Shown: positions 53,382 to 64,000 of the stretch, piece by piece
Numbering within the stretch: position 1 is the stretch's first letter
Layout of the letters: each line of letters opens with the position of its first letter
Source of the DNA: Sinohyriopsis cumingii
Taxonomy: Eukaryota; Mollusca; Bivalvia; Unionida; Unionidae
NCBI GenBank assembly: GCA_028554795.2
Contig: CM068824.1
Span: 158,236,289 to 158,300,288 of the forward strand
DNA: 64,000 bases
Reading direction: 5' to 3'
Translations under genes and position numbers: made by a program
Notes under the pieces: model-generated
Database searches by the model: none
The model's input: the letters and a program-made list of their open reading frames with translations, nothing else
Told to the model about the DNA's origin: nothing

Positions 53382-55880
53382 TGTGAAGTAATATTAAGTG
53401 CAATAAAATCTCGATAAATAAACTTCACTTGGAAAAAGAAAATCGTATTAATCACATGAAGCGACGACTAGATACATTTATGGTAGCCGATAAGTGTCAT
53501 AAAATATGTAAACACAATACAACCATTACTTCACTTCATGAAATTGCGTCTCTTAAAATAACCGAAAATGTAGATGTAAGCGACACTAGGTTAAATGGTG
53601 CATGGTGTCGTCGTCCAGACATTAAATTCTCTGGATAGATTTACCATTTAGCTATCCAGCGATTAAAAATTTTGATTAAGGAAATGATCAAGATGTTGTA
53701 ACTGCATATTGCGGATTTAATGCCAAGATTACTAACGTTCAACCAATCAGATCGCTCATTGCACATAGAACTGTTTTATATTGTGGACTGACTGCTTACT
53801 AAAGAAAATGTGAAAAATGATCCCCCACAGATTAAAAACTGTAATGTTTCCTTAATATACTATGAAGCTTCAAAATTCTTTTGAACATGGACAGCCTGAA
53901 GACAGTCATGGCAAAAAACCCAGTTGCTTCGTATGAGAAAAATTAACGTTGAAAAGAACTTCATGAAATCATTCTGGCAACAGATGGAGACATTTTTTCT
54001 TCTTCCCATCTGGAATATTGTTGTGACATTCTTTGATTTATTACTTCCATACAGAATAATATATTGTGCCCGTACGATAGAAGGCAACGGTTATATTGTC
54101 CGTATAAGACAGAAGGCAACGGTTATATTGTTCTTGTAAGACAGAAGGTTATATTTTAAGTATGACATTTTAATACCATAGTCAGTATCATAAATGCGTA
54201 TCATCACTGCCAATGACTCATTCGTTTGTGTATAGACTAAGTGATAATTTTCATATTTGTATTTAAAGCAGAGAAAACCAAACACTGTGTCATTTTGAAT
54301 CTCAAGTTCAGTGACAACACTTTCCATTGCGAAGGTCTGATTATGTATGTCACAGATTGCTTTAAAAAATATATCTCTGAGAAGGATATACCATGCAGTG
54401 ACGGTTGCAATGTACAATAAATCAGTTATTAAAGACGATAATGGTAAAATGTGAAAAAGAAAAGTAAGAAATCTTTAAAATATATGAAACAAATTTAAAT
54501 GAACGATACCCACCGCGCCTGCGTCAAGTGTCATGGGGATCTTGAAAGATCCATGGATGACTATATCATGGAGACTCTGCCAGGCTTGGGCCAGAGTAAT
54601 CGACAGAGAAGATTTATTGACTGTTCCTACGGAGCAAAAGATATGAATTATTTGTTAGTGATGACTGACAGTCCAACAACATCACGTTGCGCGAATAAAT
54701 AATAATAATGCTTGTTGAAAAATGTTCCATAAAAATGAGATCGGTGTTTACTACAATGATTAATGTTTATTTCTTTCGCAAAAACGGATATGATGGATTA
54801 AAATGTCATTAGAACACCTTTTAAGTAACTTAGAAAATAAACGTGACAATATAGGTAATGAAAACACTGTATATTCTTAGTATTTGAAGAAGCGATTTGA
54901 GTTTAATGTTGAAAAAATATGTCGAAATGGATAAAAATAAAAGAATAAAAGATGAGGACATAGATTAAAAGCATTACATTTAAAACCCAGCAAGTTTTAA
55001 CTTAATAATGGTTATTGTAATTGAACTACAAACCACAATTTACCAAAAATAAAATATTGAAAGCCAACACATATCAGAAGGAATATAAAATGTGATCTAA
55101 TTGATGAAGAAAAAAGGAATGAGCAAACGCAATTATATACATGGTTTATAGTTTCTCTCCTCGACAATACCAAAGATGAACGTTATGGACGTATTTCTCT
55201 ACTCTGGGAGAGACTTTCAGTACATCTGTCAACAATTGGTACTATTGTCTAATTCTGAACTGTATCAGGCGGTGTTAGCATCATATATTTTATGCATTCC
55301 TCCTCTACTATTTCGTAATAAAGGAATACAACCATATTTAAAATTGAAAGACCAGATACTGTGATTTTGGCGTCACGAACAGTATCCTTCGCAACCAGAT
55401 TAGGTATTTGAAAAATAAAATGGACGAATCAATGAATCTAAGATAAAAGGGTTAGAAATAATATATCATTTAGCTATCTTTTCATACAAAAACACATAGA
55501 ACAAAATGCTACTTGCATTATGTAAATAAAAAAAGCAAAACATTTCCGAAAGTGCATGATTCTTGGAGTATATGCATCTCAATCATTACGTTTTGTCTGG
55601 TAACGTATTTTGTATGCACGCATATCACTTGAAGATGGTCCGTTCTTTAAAAGCTCTCTAAGTTAGTAATAATCAACACTTTCGTCTGTATCACGACAAA
55701 ATAACATTTTAATGAGACTTGATCATCACGTCTGTGTCACGACAAAATAGCATTTTAATGAGACTTGATCATCACGTATCATTGTAACACAGTATTCAGA
55801 TTCAGCTGTTTAGTACCAGCAAAATTAATAGCAGGTATAAATCGTGTTTTCCTCTCTCGGTTGTTTTGAATACTGGCCAA
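53382..55880. other. Unassigned stretch with small tandem repeats
   Basis: Short open frames (for example 53429-53638 and 54499-54702) show no domain I recognise. Around 54071-54150 a 32-bp unit (AAGGCAACGGTTATATTGT) recurs two to three times. At 55683-55783 a 50-bp unit (CACGACAAAATARCATTTTA, then ATGAGACTTGATCATCACGT) occurs twice. Confidence 0.45.
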
Positions 55881-56125
55881 CAGCTGAAGGAAAAAGAAAC
55901 ACAGCTAGACTGTCCCTCACTCTCAGCTTAAGGGAAAAGAAAGACAGCTAGACTGACCCTCACTCTTAGCTTAAGGGAAGAGAAAGACAGCTAGACTCTC
56001 CCTCACTCTCAGCTTATGGGAAAAGAAAGACCGCTAGACTGTACCTCACTCTCAGCTTAAGGGAAAAGAAAGACAGCTTGACTGTCCCTCACTCTCAGTT
56101 TAAGGAAAGAGAAAGACAGCTGGTA
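55881..56125. repeat. Minisatellite, about five 50-bp units
   Basis: Units of the form AAAGACAGCTAGACTGTCCC, TCACTCTCAGCTTAAGGGAA, AAG recur about five times with few differences. Confidence 0.9.
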
Positions 56126-56418
56126 TGTCTCTCGATATGAGTAAGATATATACTTTTGATATTATTAACAGCTGAAAACGATTTTTGGGCACAGTGGAAC
56201 TAGACTTTAGTGTGAAGTCTCGAAAATGCAAACAAGACAGTTTAACAAGATATAATTCTTATGACGTCGTATTTAAATAGAAATGATTAAGGAGACTGCC
56301 GTTGGATTTCTGTAAGTCGTGCAGAAGCTAGATACATCAAGAAATACACTGGTGTAAACATTTGATTTGTTTAAGAAAAGACTATTCTTTCTTCCGTACT
56401 GAGCAACGTATATCACCG

Positions 56419-56868
56419 CGTAGCTCTCTGTTACGGATCACTGCCATCTCACCTCTGTCTGCGTGGGTTCGAGTCAGAGGCGTAGTATGATATTTTGCGC
56501 CCGGGGACGAACTATAAAATTGGCGCCCCAGCCCCCTCCCCGTTTAATCACATTTTTGAATATTACCCTTGTTTACTTATTATAATGTAACGTTGTAAGC
56601 CTCATTTTGGCGCCCCTGTACCTTGGCGCCCGGGGACATATGTACCCCCCTGCCCCCCCCCCCCGCCAGCTACGCCTCTGGTTCGAGTCTCGGATTCAGC
56701 CAATGTTGGCATGTGAGAAAGCTTGCCAGTAGGTTCTCGTAGGTCGGTGGTTCTTTCCGGGGTTTTCCCGGGTTCTTCCTCCACTATTAAAACTGGCCGC
56801 CATGTATAGCCTATCGTGTGCTGAAAAATGGCGTTAAACTCTACAACAACAACAACAATATCACCGCG
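56419..56868 (+). mobile_element. tRNA-derived SINE, second family (copy 2), split by a MITE
   Basis: The head (GTAGCTCTCTG, then CATCTCACCTCTGTCTGCGT) parallels the 46079 copy. The body and tail (GGTTCTTTCCGGGGTTTTCC, then TGCTGAAAAATGGCGTTAAA and (ACA)n) resume after a 206-bp insertion inside the B box. Confidence 0.82.
56475..56680. mobile_element. hAT-type MITE nested in the SINE
   Basis: Terminal inverted repeats CAGAGGCGTAG and CTACGCCTCTG bound the unit. Both sides carry the 8-bp duplication GTTCGAGT (56467-56474 and 56681-56688). Eight-bp duplications and CAG-starting termini are typical of hAT elements. The interior is C/G-rich with repeated GGCGCCC and no coding capacity. Confidence 0.9.
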
Positions 56869-57374
56869 TTTTTACAAAGAAAGATCAGTCGTATAGTTAA
56901 CAAAAGCCGTGTGATCAATAAATGCAGGTCTTTAAAAAATAATGCAGTCTACATAATAATGCAAACGTAAAAGTTTTTAGTTCCTTCGGTTTTGGGGTAG
57001 CTGCTTTTGAATACAATGGTGTCTTCCTATACCTCATAAACCAATATAAATTGTATTATCAGTTACAAAAGACACATAAACACCACATGACATACCGTGA
57101 CATAAATACGAGTAACAGTACTAAACGGCGTCAACTAGCAATTTAATATCAGAAAGAAACATAATTTTAAATCGATTTTTTTATTGGCATACAGTTTACA
57201 CAACAAACAACGTGGCTCTTGATTTATATTCGATTCATTTAAAAAGTTTGACATCTGATGTACATGTGTGCGATCATTGATGGATTGCTCGTCAATAGCG
57301 ATATTTTTACCATGCTAGAATATACTGTGAAATTTACGTAGAATAGATAAAGTTTAAACAAATACTTTACTCAC
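56869..57374. other. Intronic or intergenic stretch
   Basis: No gene or repeat that I can support, upstream (genomically left) of the PAN-domain exon. Confidence 0.4.
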
Positions 57375-57596
57375 TTGAGAAGTGGTCACACTGGCCTGAA
57401 GAGTCTGCCAACGTTCCATCCTCAGTGTGCATTTTACTGAGAGTGCATATTTTCATGCTGGGGCAGTAATCAAAACTGTGGCAAACAAAGTCTGTGTTCT
57501 GGTTACACTTTGATGCGCAACCGTCCTCATCGTTTGTTATTAAGGTCTTGTCATTAGAATGAAGCATATATACCCCCGGAATGCGTTGATAGGAGT
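57375..57596 (-). CDS. Exon encoding a PAN/Apple-like domain
   Basis: On the minus strand the exon is preceded by the acceptor TTTTTTGTAG and followed by the donor GTGAGTAAAG. It encodes about 73 residues with IPGVYMLHSND, DEDGCASKCNQNTDFVCHSF and SMKICTLSKM, the Cys spacing and 'F.C.SF.Y...C.LS' pattern of PAN/Apple domains, which bind proteins or carbohydrate extracellularly. It begins and ends in phase 1, the symmetric phase of shuffled extracellular modules. The phase fits the exon at 63367-63396. Confidence 0.72.
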
Positions 57597-58339
57597 CTAC
57601 AAAAAACAAAGTACTGATATAGAGCGAGTGCAAGCACTCTTTATTAAGCAAATGTACAACAGACATGAATTTGTTCCCAACAGTAGGTTCATTTTCAAGG
57701 AAGGCACAATTTGATTGTTCAATAATCATTGGAAAAGCTAGACCCTGAATGTAACTATTATGGAGAACATACTGTTGATAGAGGTTGAAAAGGTGGCACT
57801 CTACAGTTTTTAATTTTGCATATGGTTAGATTTCTAAAGAAACCATTTTTCTATAAAATAAAAAAAAATTCTCAACAATACTTACTCTATCATAATACCT
57901 GATAAGAACTACTAGCAGCTCACATTTTAGCTAACAGGCTAACCTAGGAGGAGGTGGCAGTTAAATAGGGTGACCTCCCTTTGGTAAAGGACTGACGCTG
58001 AGTCCCGTGAGTTATTGAGTTACTGATGAAGCGGAAGGCACGCTTCATATATGGGTATAACTGCTTAAAGGCAGAATAGTGAAAGCATAGTACGACTGGG
58101 TAAGTATTAATGAAGAAACATATTGTACTAAAATATCATACTACCTTAGGAGAATAGGTAAAAGTTGGAGGGAGATACATCCAGTTACACCCGAGAGACC
58201 ATCTCCTGACCCCTAAGGGTTGTGGGTATGTGAGACAGCTTTTAGATAACCCGACTGGAGAATATACTCCATATGTCGGGAACGGCATCGAAACGGAAAA
58301 CGTTTTCCTCCCGGAAATATTGTAGAACGACTCGTGCGA
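57597..58339. other. Intron sequence
   Basis: Presumed intron of the PAN-domain gene, with no further feature before the DIRS-like remnant. Confidence 0.45.
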
Positions 58340-60350
58340 AGATAACTTGCACAACAACTATAGTTCGCAACAGATCGAGTTGAATTTTTTAGGATGAAAG
58401 ATATCTGAAACGAAAGCTGGAGACATGGACTTGGATCTTAATCTCACGTCATGAATAGTTCCAGGTAGAGAACAGTTTCGCTCATATGCAGTGTCTCTGG
58501 CGTCTGTTTTAACTTCATAAGCTAAGGTGCGAAGCCAGTTCTTTTGCCGTGAGGTTATTTTCCGATTTGCAGAATGAATAACCACCTTTATCCAGGACGA
58601 AAATGTCTGTTCTGATATAGCGTCCTTTTATTTTGTGAGAGGAAAAAGAAGAAGCATGATCTCCTTCGACACGGTCTTTCTTAAGTATCACTTAGAGCTC
58701 GCAGTGGGTACTGTAGATGAAATAGACATGAAGTGTCCATAGTAGACGTAAAATCATTACAAAAGTCTGATTACCCATGAACAGAAGCCTGTTCTTGGAA
58801 ATGAAAGTATGGGCCATCATGAACAATACTGACCTGTCTTGTCAAAAATGCATGTAATTCAAGTCCACTGACAGAACATGTATATTTGCAGATTCTGCCA
58901 TTTGTTCGCAAATGCAGCTGGGAAGCAAGTCTTATATGATAGCTAAACCAGTGAAGATCTTAGGAGTAGTTCAATTGGTCTTGTTCAGCCATGCTAGTAC
59001 CCATGATAGATTCCACTTAGGAACAGACCCAATACCATTGAATGTATGCAATAAAATTATTGAAGATGGCATAGGGCTTTGCTTCGTCCAATATCATCCT
59101 TTCTATGATGCAGTAGGGTGCAGTGAACGTGGAACGGTAGCCTATAATTGTGATTGGTGCTAACTGTTCCTTGTCAATGAGCCATAGTAGGAACTTAGCT
59201 ATTGACGTATTGATGCCTGCAGTGGTTCAAAGTGTTCTTATGCACACAAATGTGTGAAGATATTCCATTTGCCTCAGTATAACGTTCAAGTTATGCGATT
59301 TCTCCACCACTGGATGTGTGAACTGTTTGTTTCTGAATGTGTATTTTAATAATATTCAGAAATGCAAGTTCAGGAATCAAGGGATGTGACGAAACACCTG
59401 CTGTCATGATTGCTCGAGCAGATAAGGGAATATCTTGAATATTCTGGAGATTCTGTTACGATATTGGGGAAGCCTCTGATCCAAGATTCTTCCCATTTGA
59501 GTGGAACAATCAGGAGTGACACTCCAAGTATCTTGCGTTGAGTATCACCTTCGAAACCAGAGGCGTTGATGGGTAAGCATATACATCAAAGCCGTTCTAA
59601 TATACAGAAAGAGCATCAACTACCCAGGCCTTTGTATCCGGAACTGGTGAGACAAAGTTTGGGAGTTTGGTATTCCACATTGTAGAAAATTGGTCCATTA
59701 TTGATCGATCCCATCAGGCATAGATTGAATGAAAACCTAGGGATGAAGACATCATTCCGTTTGTATTTATTCTTCAAGTACAACGAGTATTTTAATACAT
59801 TTCATGTGACGAACTTGGACGTAGATTTATCGATAAAGACGTGGTATCTAGAAAATCCCAAACTAGAATGCAAATGTCTGTGGATTTGGTTCCACCTTTC
59901 CGTTTGAGACAAGACGCAACTGAGGAGTTGTCGGACAGAATGAGAACTCCATTCCCATATAGATTCTTCTGTCAGGGATTAAAACTTTCGATATGGTTTT
60001 CATTTCGAGAATTTGATCTATAAATGACTGATCATGTGAGGACCACACTCCATTGGCTTCATGTGTACCACCACTCCATCCCTAGTTCCCTGTGCTTGCA
60101 TCCGTACATATTGTGATCTCCGGAGGTTTAACTTGCTGAAGAAATCACGAAAAGAGTACAGCGAGATTTCCCCATCTTTGAGATGGAACCTTGGACTGTG
60201 CAGATTGTGAGAAGTTGATCCAACGGGCAAAGGCTCGGCTCCATTTTGCACATCAAACTTGTCTGTAATGGATGTACAAGAAGGTGAACTAATATTAGGA
60301 TGTCCGCTCCGCACTGAGCAAACCCTACAAACGAACGAATTCTCTCTGCG
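58340..60350 (-). mobile_element. Degenerate DIRS-like (tyrosine-recombinase) retrotransposon
   Basis: On the minus strand, remnants appear in the order expected for DIRS. First is an RNase H-like stretch near 60130-59850 (ICTDAS, then EANGVWSSHDQS and ILEMKTI). Next is the post-RNase H segment near 59700-59590 (LPNFVSPVPDTKAWVVDALS, then YAYPSTPLVSKVIL). Last are recombinase-like remnants at 59020-58840 and 58585-58358 (LAYEVKTDARDTAYERNCSL, then PGTIHDVRLRSKSMSPAF). Stops and shifts are frequent. No terminal repeats were identified. It lies inside an intron of the PAN gene. Confidence 0.62.
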
Positions 60351-61539
60351 GAACTACTGCAACACTAAGCAAGGAAGCCATCGTTGTTCTGATTGATGCT
60401 CGTTCCTGAGAAGAAACGCTCTGTTTCCTTGAGTGTTGAATTCCTGATCGAGGTGACTAAACTCTTAAGATGGTATGAGGTCGGAGATGTCCTCGTTGTC
60501 AAGGAAACTGATGTTAAGGAGGAGAGTAATACGGGATATAATCTTTTGCTCAGTGATATTAACTCACCTGCTGTTTTTGTAGAATGCTGTATTTTTAAGT
60601 GAATTACATGACCTTTCTAGAAGCCGTGTGAGTGGGGAAGTTAAGCTACACATCTTTCAAGTCCACATTGGTTGCGTAGTCTGCCTACTGGGCGGCATTT
60701 AGAAAACTCCATGGTGTTCCAACGTGAACGAAGGGGCAGAATTGAGATGATAGAGTATGCTTAGGTCGATCGCAGGGCGAAGAGTGCCGTGTTGTAGCTA
60801 AGGGAATAAGTGCACGTTAAGACTAGATTAAAAGAGAAAACCTAGGAAGGTATCTGACCGTAGATGAAATTATACAGAATTATTATACATGTTTTTTATC
60901 ACACACTAGACATGCACCTGCTAAATACAGCTATAGCAATGTGATGGATCATCTCAAGATCCGGGCAAGTACCTACGAAGGGCGCATATGTGTGCGAGGA
61001 CGGCAAATTGATAACACTGAAAGGTTAGACAATTTTTCGTCAAAGAAAGAAAGAAAATAAAAGCTGGGAATTTATAAATCGAGCATACATCGAAGACAAC
61101 ACTCTTCCGTCTTTCTTTGAAGCAGACACATTCCAGTACTGCTTGTATATGGATTGCGACGCCCCTCAGTAGAGTAGAGAGCATTCTGCTCAGCACGAGC
61201 GGAAATAGTAAATCGAGAATTCATGAGATTTGGAGAGATCATTCTATCTAACTGCATCTTGTTACACAGGTACAGACATGCCTATTAGTCCCGCAAAATG
61301 CCCAAATTTGCCTTTACGTCCCGCAAATACTCATTTAGTGTTGAAACTCCACAAAAGTGGGGATACAATATGCTATCACTGACAAGAAGAAGAAATTATT
61401 AAATCTCCACATGCGCGATGGTTTAAAACATCCATTGCAAATACGTGTGTTCTGAGGAGGTTCTAATATATAAATCTACATTCACAGATTCTTATACATT
61501 ATGTTTACAATGAGTTGTTTTTTATTCTGGACAACAAAT
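60351..61539. other. Unassigned intronic stretch
   Basis: Weak minus-strand coding remnants upstream of the DIRS-like part may be its RT, but I cannot point to an RT motif. Nothing else supportable. Confidence 0.4.
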
Positions 61540-62230
61540 TAATGGCTTCTAAAAAGCAATTAGATATCGATGAAAGTGATTTAAAACTTACATACAAAAC
61601 AACGCTCACAATGTTTTTGTAAAGAATACACTGAGGAGTATGAATTCATAAAGCCAGGAAAATCCATACACAAATGCTTTCGGCAATATATAAATTTTCA
61701 ATAAATTCTGACGGAATGTTCGATATACGCAGACACGTTTCAGGAAAATGGCATTCCGACCATGTAAAAGAAGTTAAACGCCCTAAGAAAATTGTTTGAA
61801 TTTTTTCATTATGGCCTGGATCTAATGCGACTTCATATTCTATGTCTAAGAGTGATGTAATTAGAGTTGAAGTTATGTTATTAGATATTATTACTGAACT
61901 CAATCTGCCTATGAGTGCATTTGATAAATTTTCAAAGGCTTTTAAAATTTGATGTTTAGTGACTCTGACATTGCTAAACAATTTCATTGTGGTAGCTGAA
62001 AAGAAACTGCTATAGTTAATGAAATAGCGGCCAATACTACATTAAACTTAGCTGAAAGAATGCGGAATTGCCCATTCACTGTTTCTACAGATGAAACCAA
62101 TGATCAAGGAAACTTCAAGATCTTTCCTCTTGTTATCAGAACTGTTGATCCAGTATCATCATCAGTAACATCAGACTTTCTCTCTCAATCCCTGTTTGTG
62201 AGTGAGTTTTCTCCCAAGTGAGAACAAAAT
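61540..62230 (+). pseudogene. hAT-like transposase (ZBED/SCAND3-like) relic
   Basis: Plus-strand frames contain SYSMSKSDVIRVEVMLLDII, ELNLPMSAFDKFSKAFKI, NTTLNLAERMRN and CPFTVSTDETNDQGNFKIFP, a pattern recurring in hAT-derived proteins, in which STDETND corresponds to the first catalytic Asp region. An N-terminal Cys/His-rich piece near 61600-61670 could be a decayed BED finger. It is full of stops and lacks a C-terminal half. Confidence 0.6.
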
Positions 62231-62310
62231 CAGAGTTCAGGAGTAAATTGAGAGCAGAGATTGTAGAGGTACTTTTAATTTCAACATTTTAGACCAGGGT
62301 CAGCTATAAA

Positions 62311-62401
62311 CAGGGTTCTTCCTCCACCAGTTATACTGGCCGCCATATATGGCCTATCTTGTGCTGAAAAATGGCGTTAAACCCTAGAACAACAACAACA
62401 G
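62311..62401 (+). mobile_element. SINE second family, 3-prime fragment (copy 3)
   Basis: Contains GGGTTCTTCCTCCACCAG, TGGCCGCCATATATGGCC and TGCTGAAAAATGGCGTTAAA followed by (ACA)n. This is the body and tail shared with the 46079 and 56419 copies. No head is present. Confidence 0.82.
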
Positions 62402-63366
62402 CTATAGACAGTATCTACACTGAAAATGAACTGCAGGATCTGAAAAGTGCTTACTACTGGCCCCTTAGGATGAATTGAGTAGTCCTGGACTTGAATTTTG
62501 TGAATTTGTATATTACAATATACGTGGGTACTGGGTTTTACACACAAATATTTATTATCAATATGCATTACTGGTATTTAATGATGTTTTGAGAGAATTT
62601 ATTATGTTTATTCACTCTAACATACTTATGTTCCTCATTTTCATGATCTGTTCCGCATTTTTGGTGGTGGCGTTCCTCAAAAACTTTTTATGAGGTAGGC
62701 ATGTCTGCAGATAATTGTAATACTTTATCGAAAAGGTTTTAGCCTGGTAGGGCTGGATTTGCTAGGTAGTTGTAGTTCTCCTAAGATATTATGGTCGGTT
62801 GACGAGTTTGAATAAGAAAAAATTCCCAGGTTTTCCGCACTGGTTATCCATGCTATTTTTAAAAGACTATGTATATATTCTGTATTATTAAAAGGACTTT
62901 TAATTTCTTTCAGTTTGGTGTTCGATTGATGTTTGTAATTTGGGTTATAGAGTATACAGTTTGACCTTGCTTCAGATGTGCACCTATAAAAAATACTGTT
63001 AGCTCCTCTTTGGTTATTTTAACCTATTGTACTTCAAAGATAAATTGTGAAAAGAACGAGGTAGTCAGAAGCTAATCCTCGTGGACGTTGCGCAATGGTT
63101 AAGCTGACTCAGGTTCGCATCATAGATATAATTCATGTACACGATGTGCAATGGTTTAGCAGACCCAGGTGTACGGCAAATATGTATTCCGAAGGAGTGT
63201 ATGAGCTGCGACGAACGAGTACCTGTGGGTGTAGGGGCCTCCAGCAGGGTTCCAAGAAAGAAAGAGTTGTTTGGCGTCATAGTAAAACTGGTACTCTGTA
63301 CGCGGATTGGCGATATCTTGGTTAACTGCGAGATCAGCAATATTATCTTCTCCATGAAAACCTTAC
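62402..63366. other. Intron sequence
   Basis: No gene supported. Around 63085-63160, two GTTGCGCAATGGTTAAGC/ATGTGCAATGGTTTAGC-like stretches form a short diverged repeat. Confidence 0.4.
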
Positions 63367-63396
63367 TGTATTTGTAGGTTCCATTATCATAAGTAT
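63367..63396 (-). CDS. 30-bp micro-exon of the PAN-domain gene
   Basis: On the minus strand TTTTTCTTTCAG precedes and GTAAGG follows a 30-bp stretch. Joined in phase it reads DTYDNGTYKY. It takes a phase-1 intron from the exon at 63687-63810 and leaves phase 1 for the PAN exon at 57375-57596. Intervening exons between them cannot be excluded. Confidence 0.5.
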
Positions 63397-63686
63397 CTGA
63401 AAGAAAAAGAAACAAACACAAAATACGAAATCAGTTGTGCTCCGTGTCAGGTCAAGGCCATCGACACACATCATGATAAGAAGTTATGACTATTGAATGA
63501 TCGCAGATGTTTCACAGAGTGTTTGCATCTTATGATTGCTATTAGTTTTGTCATTTAACAATATGTTTTTAAAGTTATAAAAGTATTTTCAATTATTTCG
63601 AATTGACTCTTAGCGGTTAATATTAACATTTCTCTCCAGTGGAGAGAACAGAAAAGTATATATTCGGTCTCTCTATTCATTCCTAC

Positions 63687-63810
63687 CAGGAAAGTCGATT
63701 CTAAAGTCCATCCGTTGGTCGGGTTTGAAGCAGGTAATAATGTCAAAGTTGCTAAGGGCAGGACGCTCCTGGTCAAAGTTGTAAATGTTGTAACTGGCTG
63801 TGTAACCAAC
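63687..63810 (-). CDS. Upstream exon of the PAN-domain gene
   Basis: The acceptor TATTCACAG precedes and the donor GTAGGA follows a 124-bp stretch that reads VGYTASYNIYNFDQERPALS, then FDIITCFKPDQRMDFRIDFP. Its length and phase (0 in, 1 out) match the 30-bp exon downstream. No domain recognised. If the donor were not used, the frame would stop 4 codons later, so the splice assignment matters. The gene extends beyond the right edge of the window. Confidence 0.5.
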
Positions 63811-64000
63811 CTGTGAATATTGATGTAGAGGTGAAAACACAAACGAAATGCAGCGTAACTAGTTTCAATAAGTAATTGAAAATTAAGCAAAGAAACAGTG
63901 ATATGCTACGTTACCTAGCTACCTAGCTATCTGACCATTGAAAGTGGGTTCTGTGTGTGCATGTGTGTATGTGTGCGTGTGTGCGAATGTAGTGATCGCA
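63811..64000. other. Intron sequence with GT-rich end
   Basis: Ends in a (GT)n-like stretch (about 63950-63985). No feature otherwise. Confidence 0.4.

Noticed and set aside
54499..54702. Small Cys-containing frame as a gene
   Set aside because: No domain, no splice or promoter context, and length is within chance for this composition.
60393..60602. Plus-strand 69-residue frame
   Set aside because: It lies opposite weak remnants near the DIRS-like element and has no support of its own.
1..64000. CRISPR arrays, rRNA genes, bacterial operons or riboswitches
   Set aside because: Tandem repeats here lack regular spacers, and composition, introns and retroelements are eukaryotic.

Overview
The window is eukaryotic nuclear DNA: low GC, long gene-free stretches, spliced exons, and interspersed LINE, SINE, LTR, DIRS and hAT sequences. 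The host is most likely a marine invertebrate. The tRNA-derived SINEs (one at 43230-43542; a second family at 46079, 56419 and 62311) look like families I associate with molluscs. That assignment is from memory and is only moderately secure. Host coding sequence is scarce: three phase-compatible exons of a minus-strand gene with a PAN/Apple domain (63.8 to 57.4 kb) and one weak candidate exon at 46.8 kb.

The dominant content is two endogenous Polinton/Maverick (adintovirus-like) DNA viruses of different lineages. Element 1 (1567-23695) is structurally complete: 243-bp terminal inverted repeats, 5-bp target duplications (CGAAG), and about 16 kb once a 6.1-kb LINE insertion is subtracted. It encodes an intact A32-type packaging ATPase, a zinc-ribbon protein, a broken phospholipase A2-like protein and an intact retroviral-type integrase. 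A large broken minus-strand replication gene carries family-B polymerase-like motifs, a superfamily-1 helicase and an HNH nuclease. A set of small genes follows, then a minus-strand morphogenesis block: spike/vertex-like protein, membrane protein, fibre, adenain-type protease, pX-like and pVI-like proteins, double jelly-roll major capsid protein and a further structural protein. Most of these genes carry stops or frameshifts.

Element 2 (about 31.8-45.1 kb) is older, with no terminal repeats found. Its order is fibre genes (minus), ATPase, structural protein, vertex-like protein, pVI-like, major capsid, pX-like, protease, phospholipase A2, integrase, protein-primed polymerase B, and a heptapeptide-repeat protein. 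The polymerase is split by a SINE. Its morphogenesis proteins are recognisable homologues of those in element 1, but its integrase and polymerase are of the classical Polinton type, unlike element 1.

Other regions: 11473-17560 is a near-intact L1/Tx1-like LINE inserted in element 1 with a 12-bp target duplication. 47172-53381 is a degenerate LTR retrotransposon with Ty3/gypsy-type sequences but the order protease-integrase-RT-RNase H (Gmr1-like). 58.2-60.4 kb is a degenerate DIRS-like element within an intron of the PAN gene. 61.5-62.2 kb is a hAT-like transposase relic. Small MITEs lie at 25914-26104 and 56475-56680. The stretch 23.7-31.8 kb has no gene I can support.
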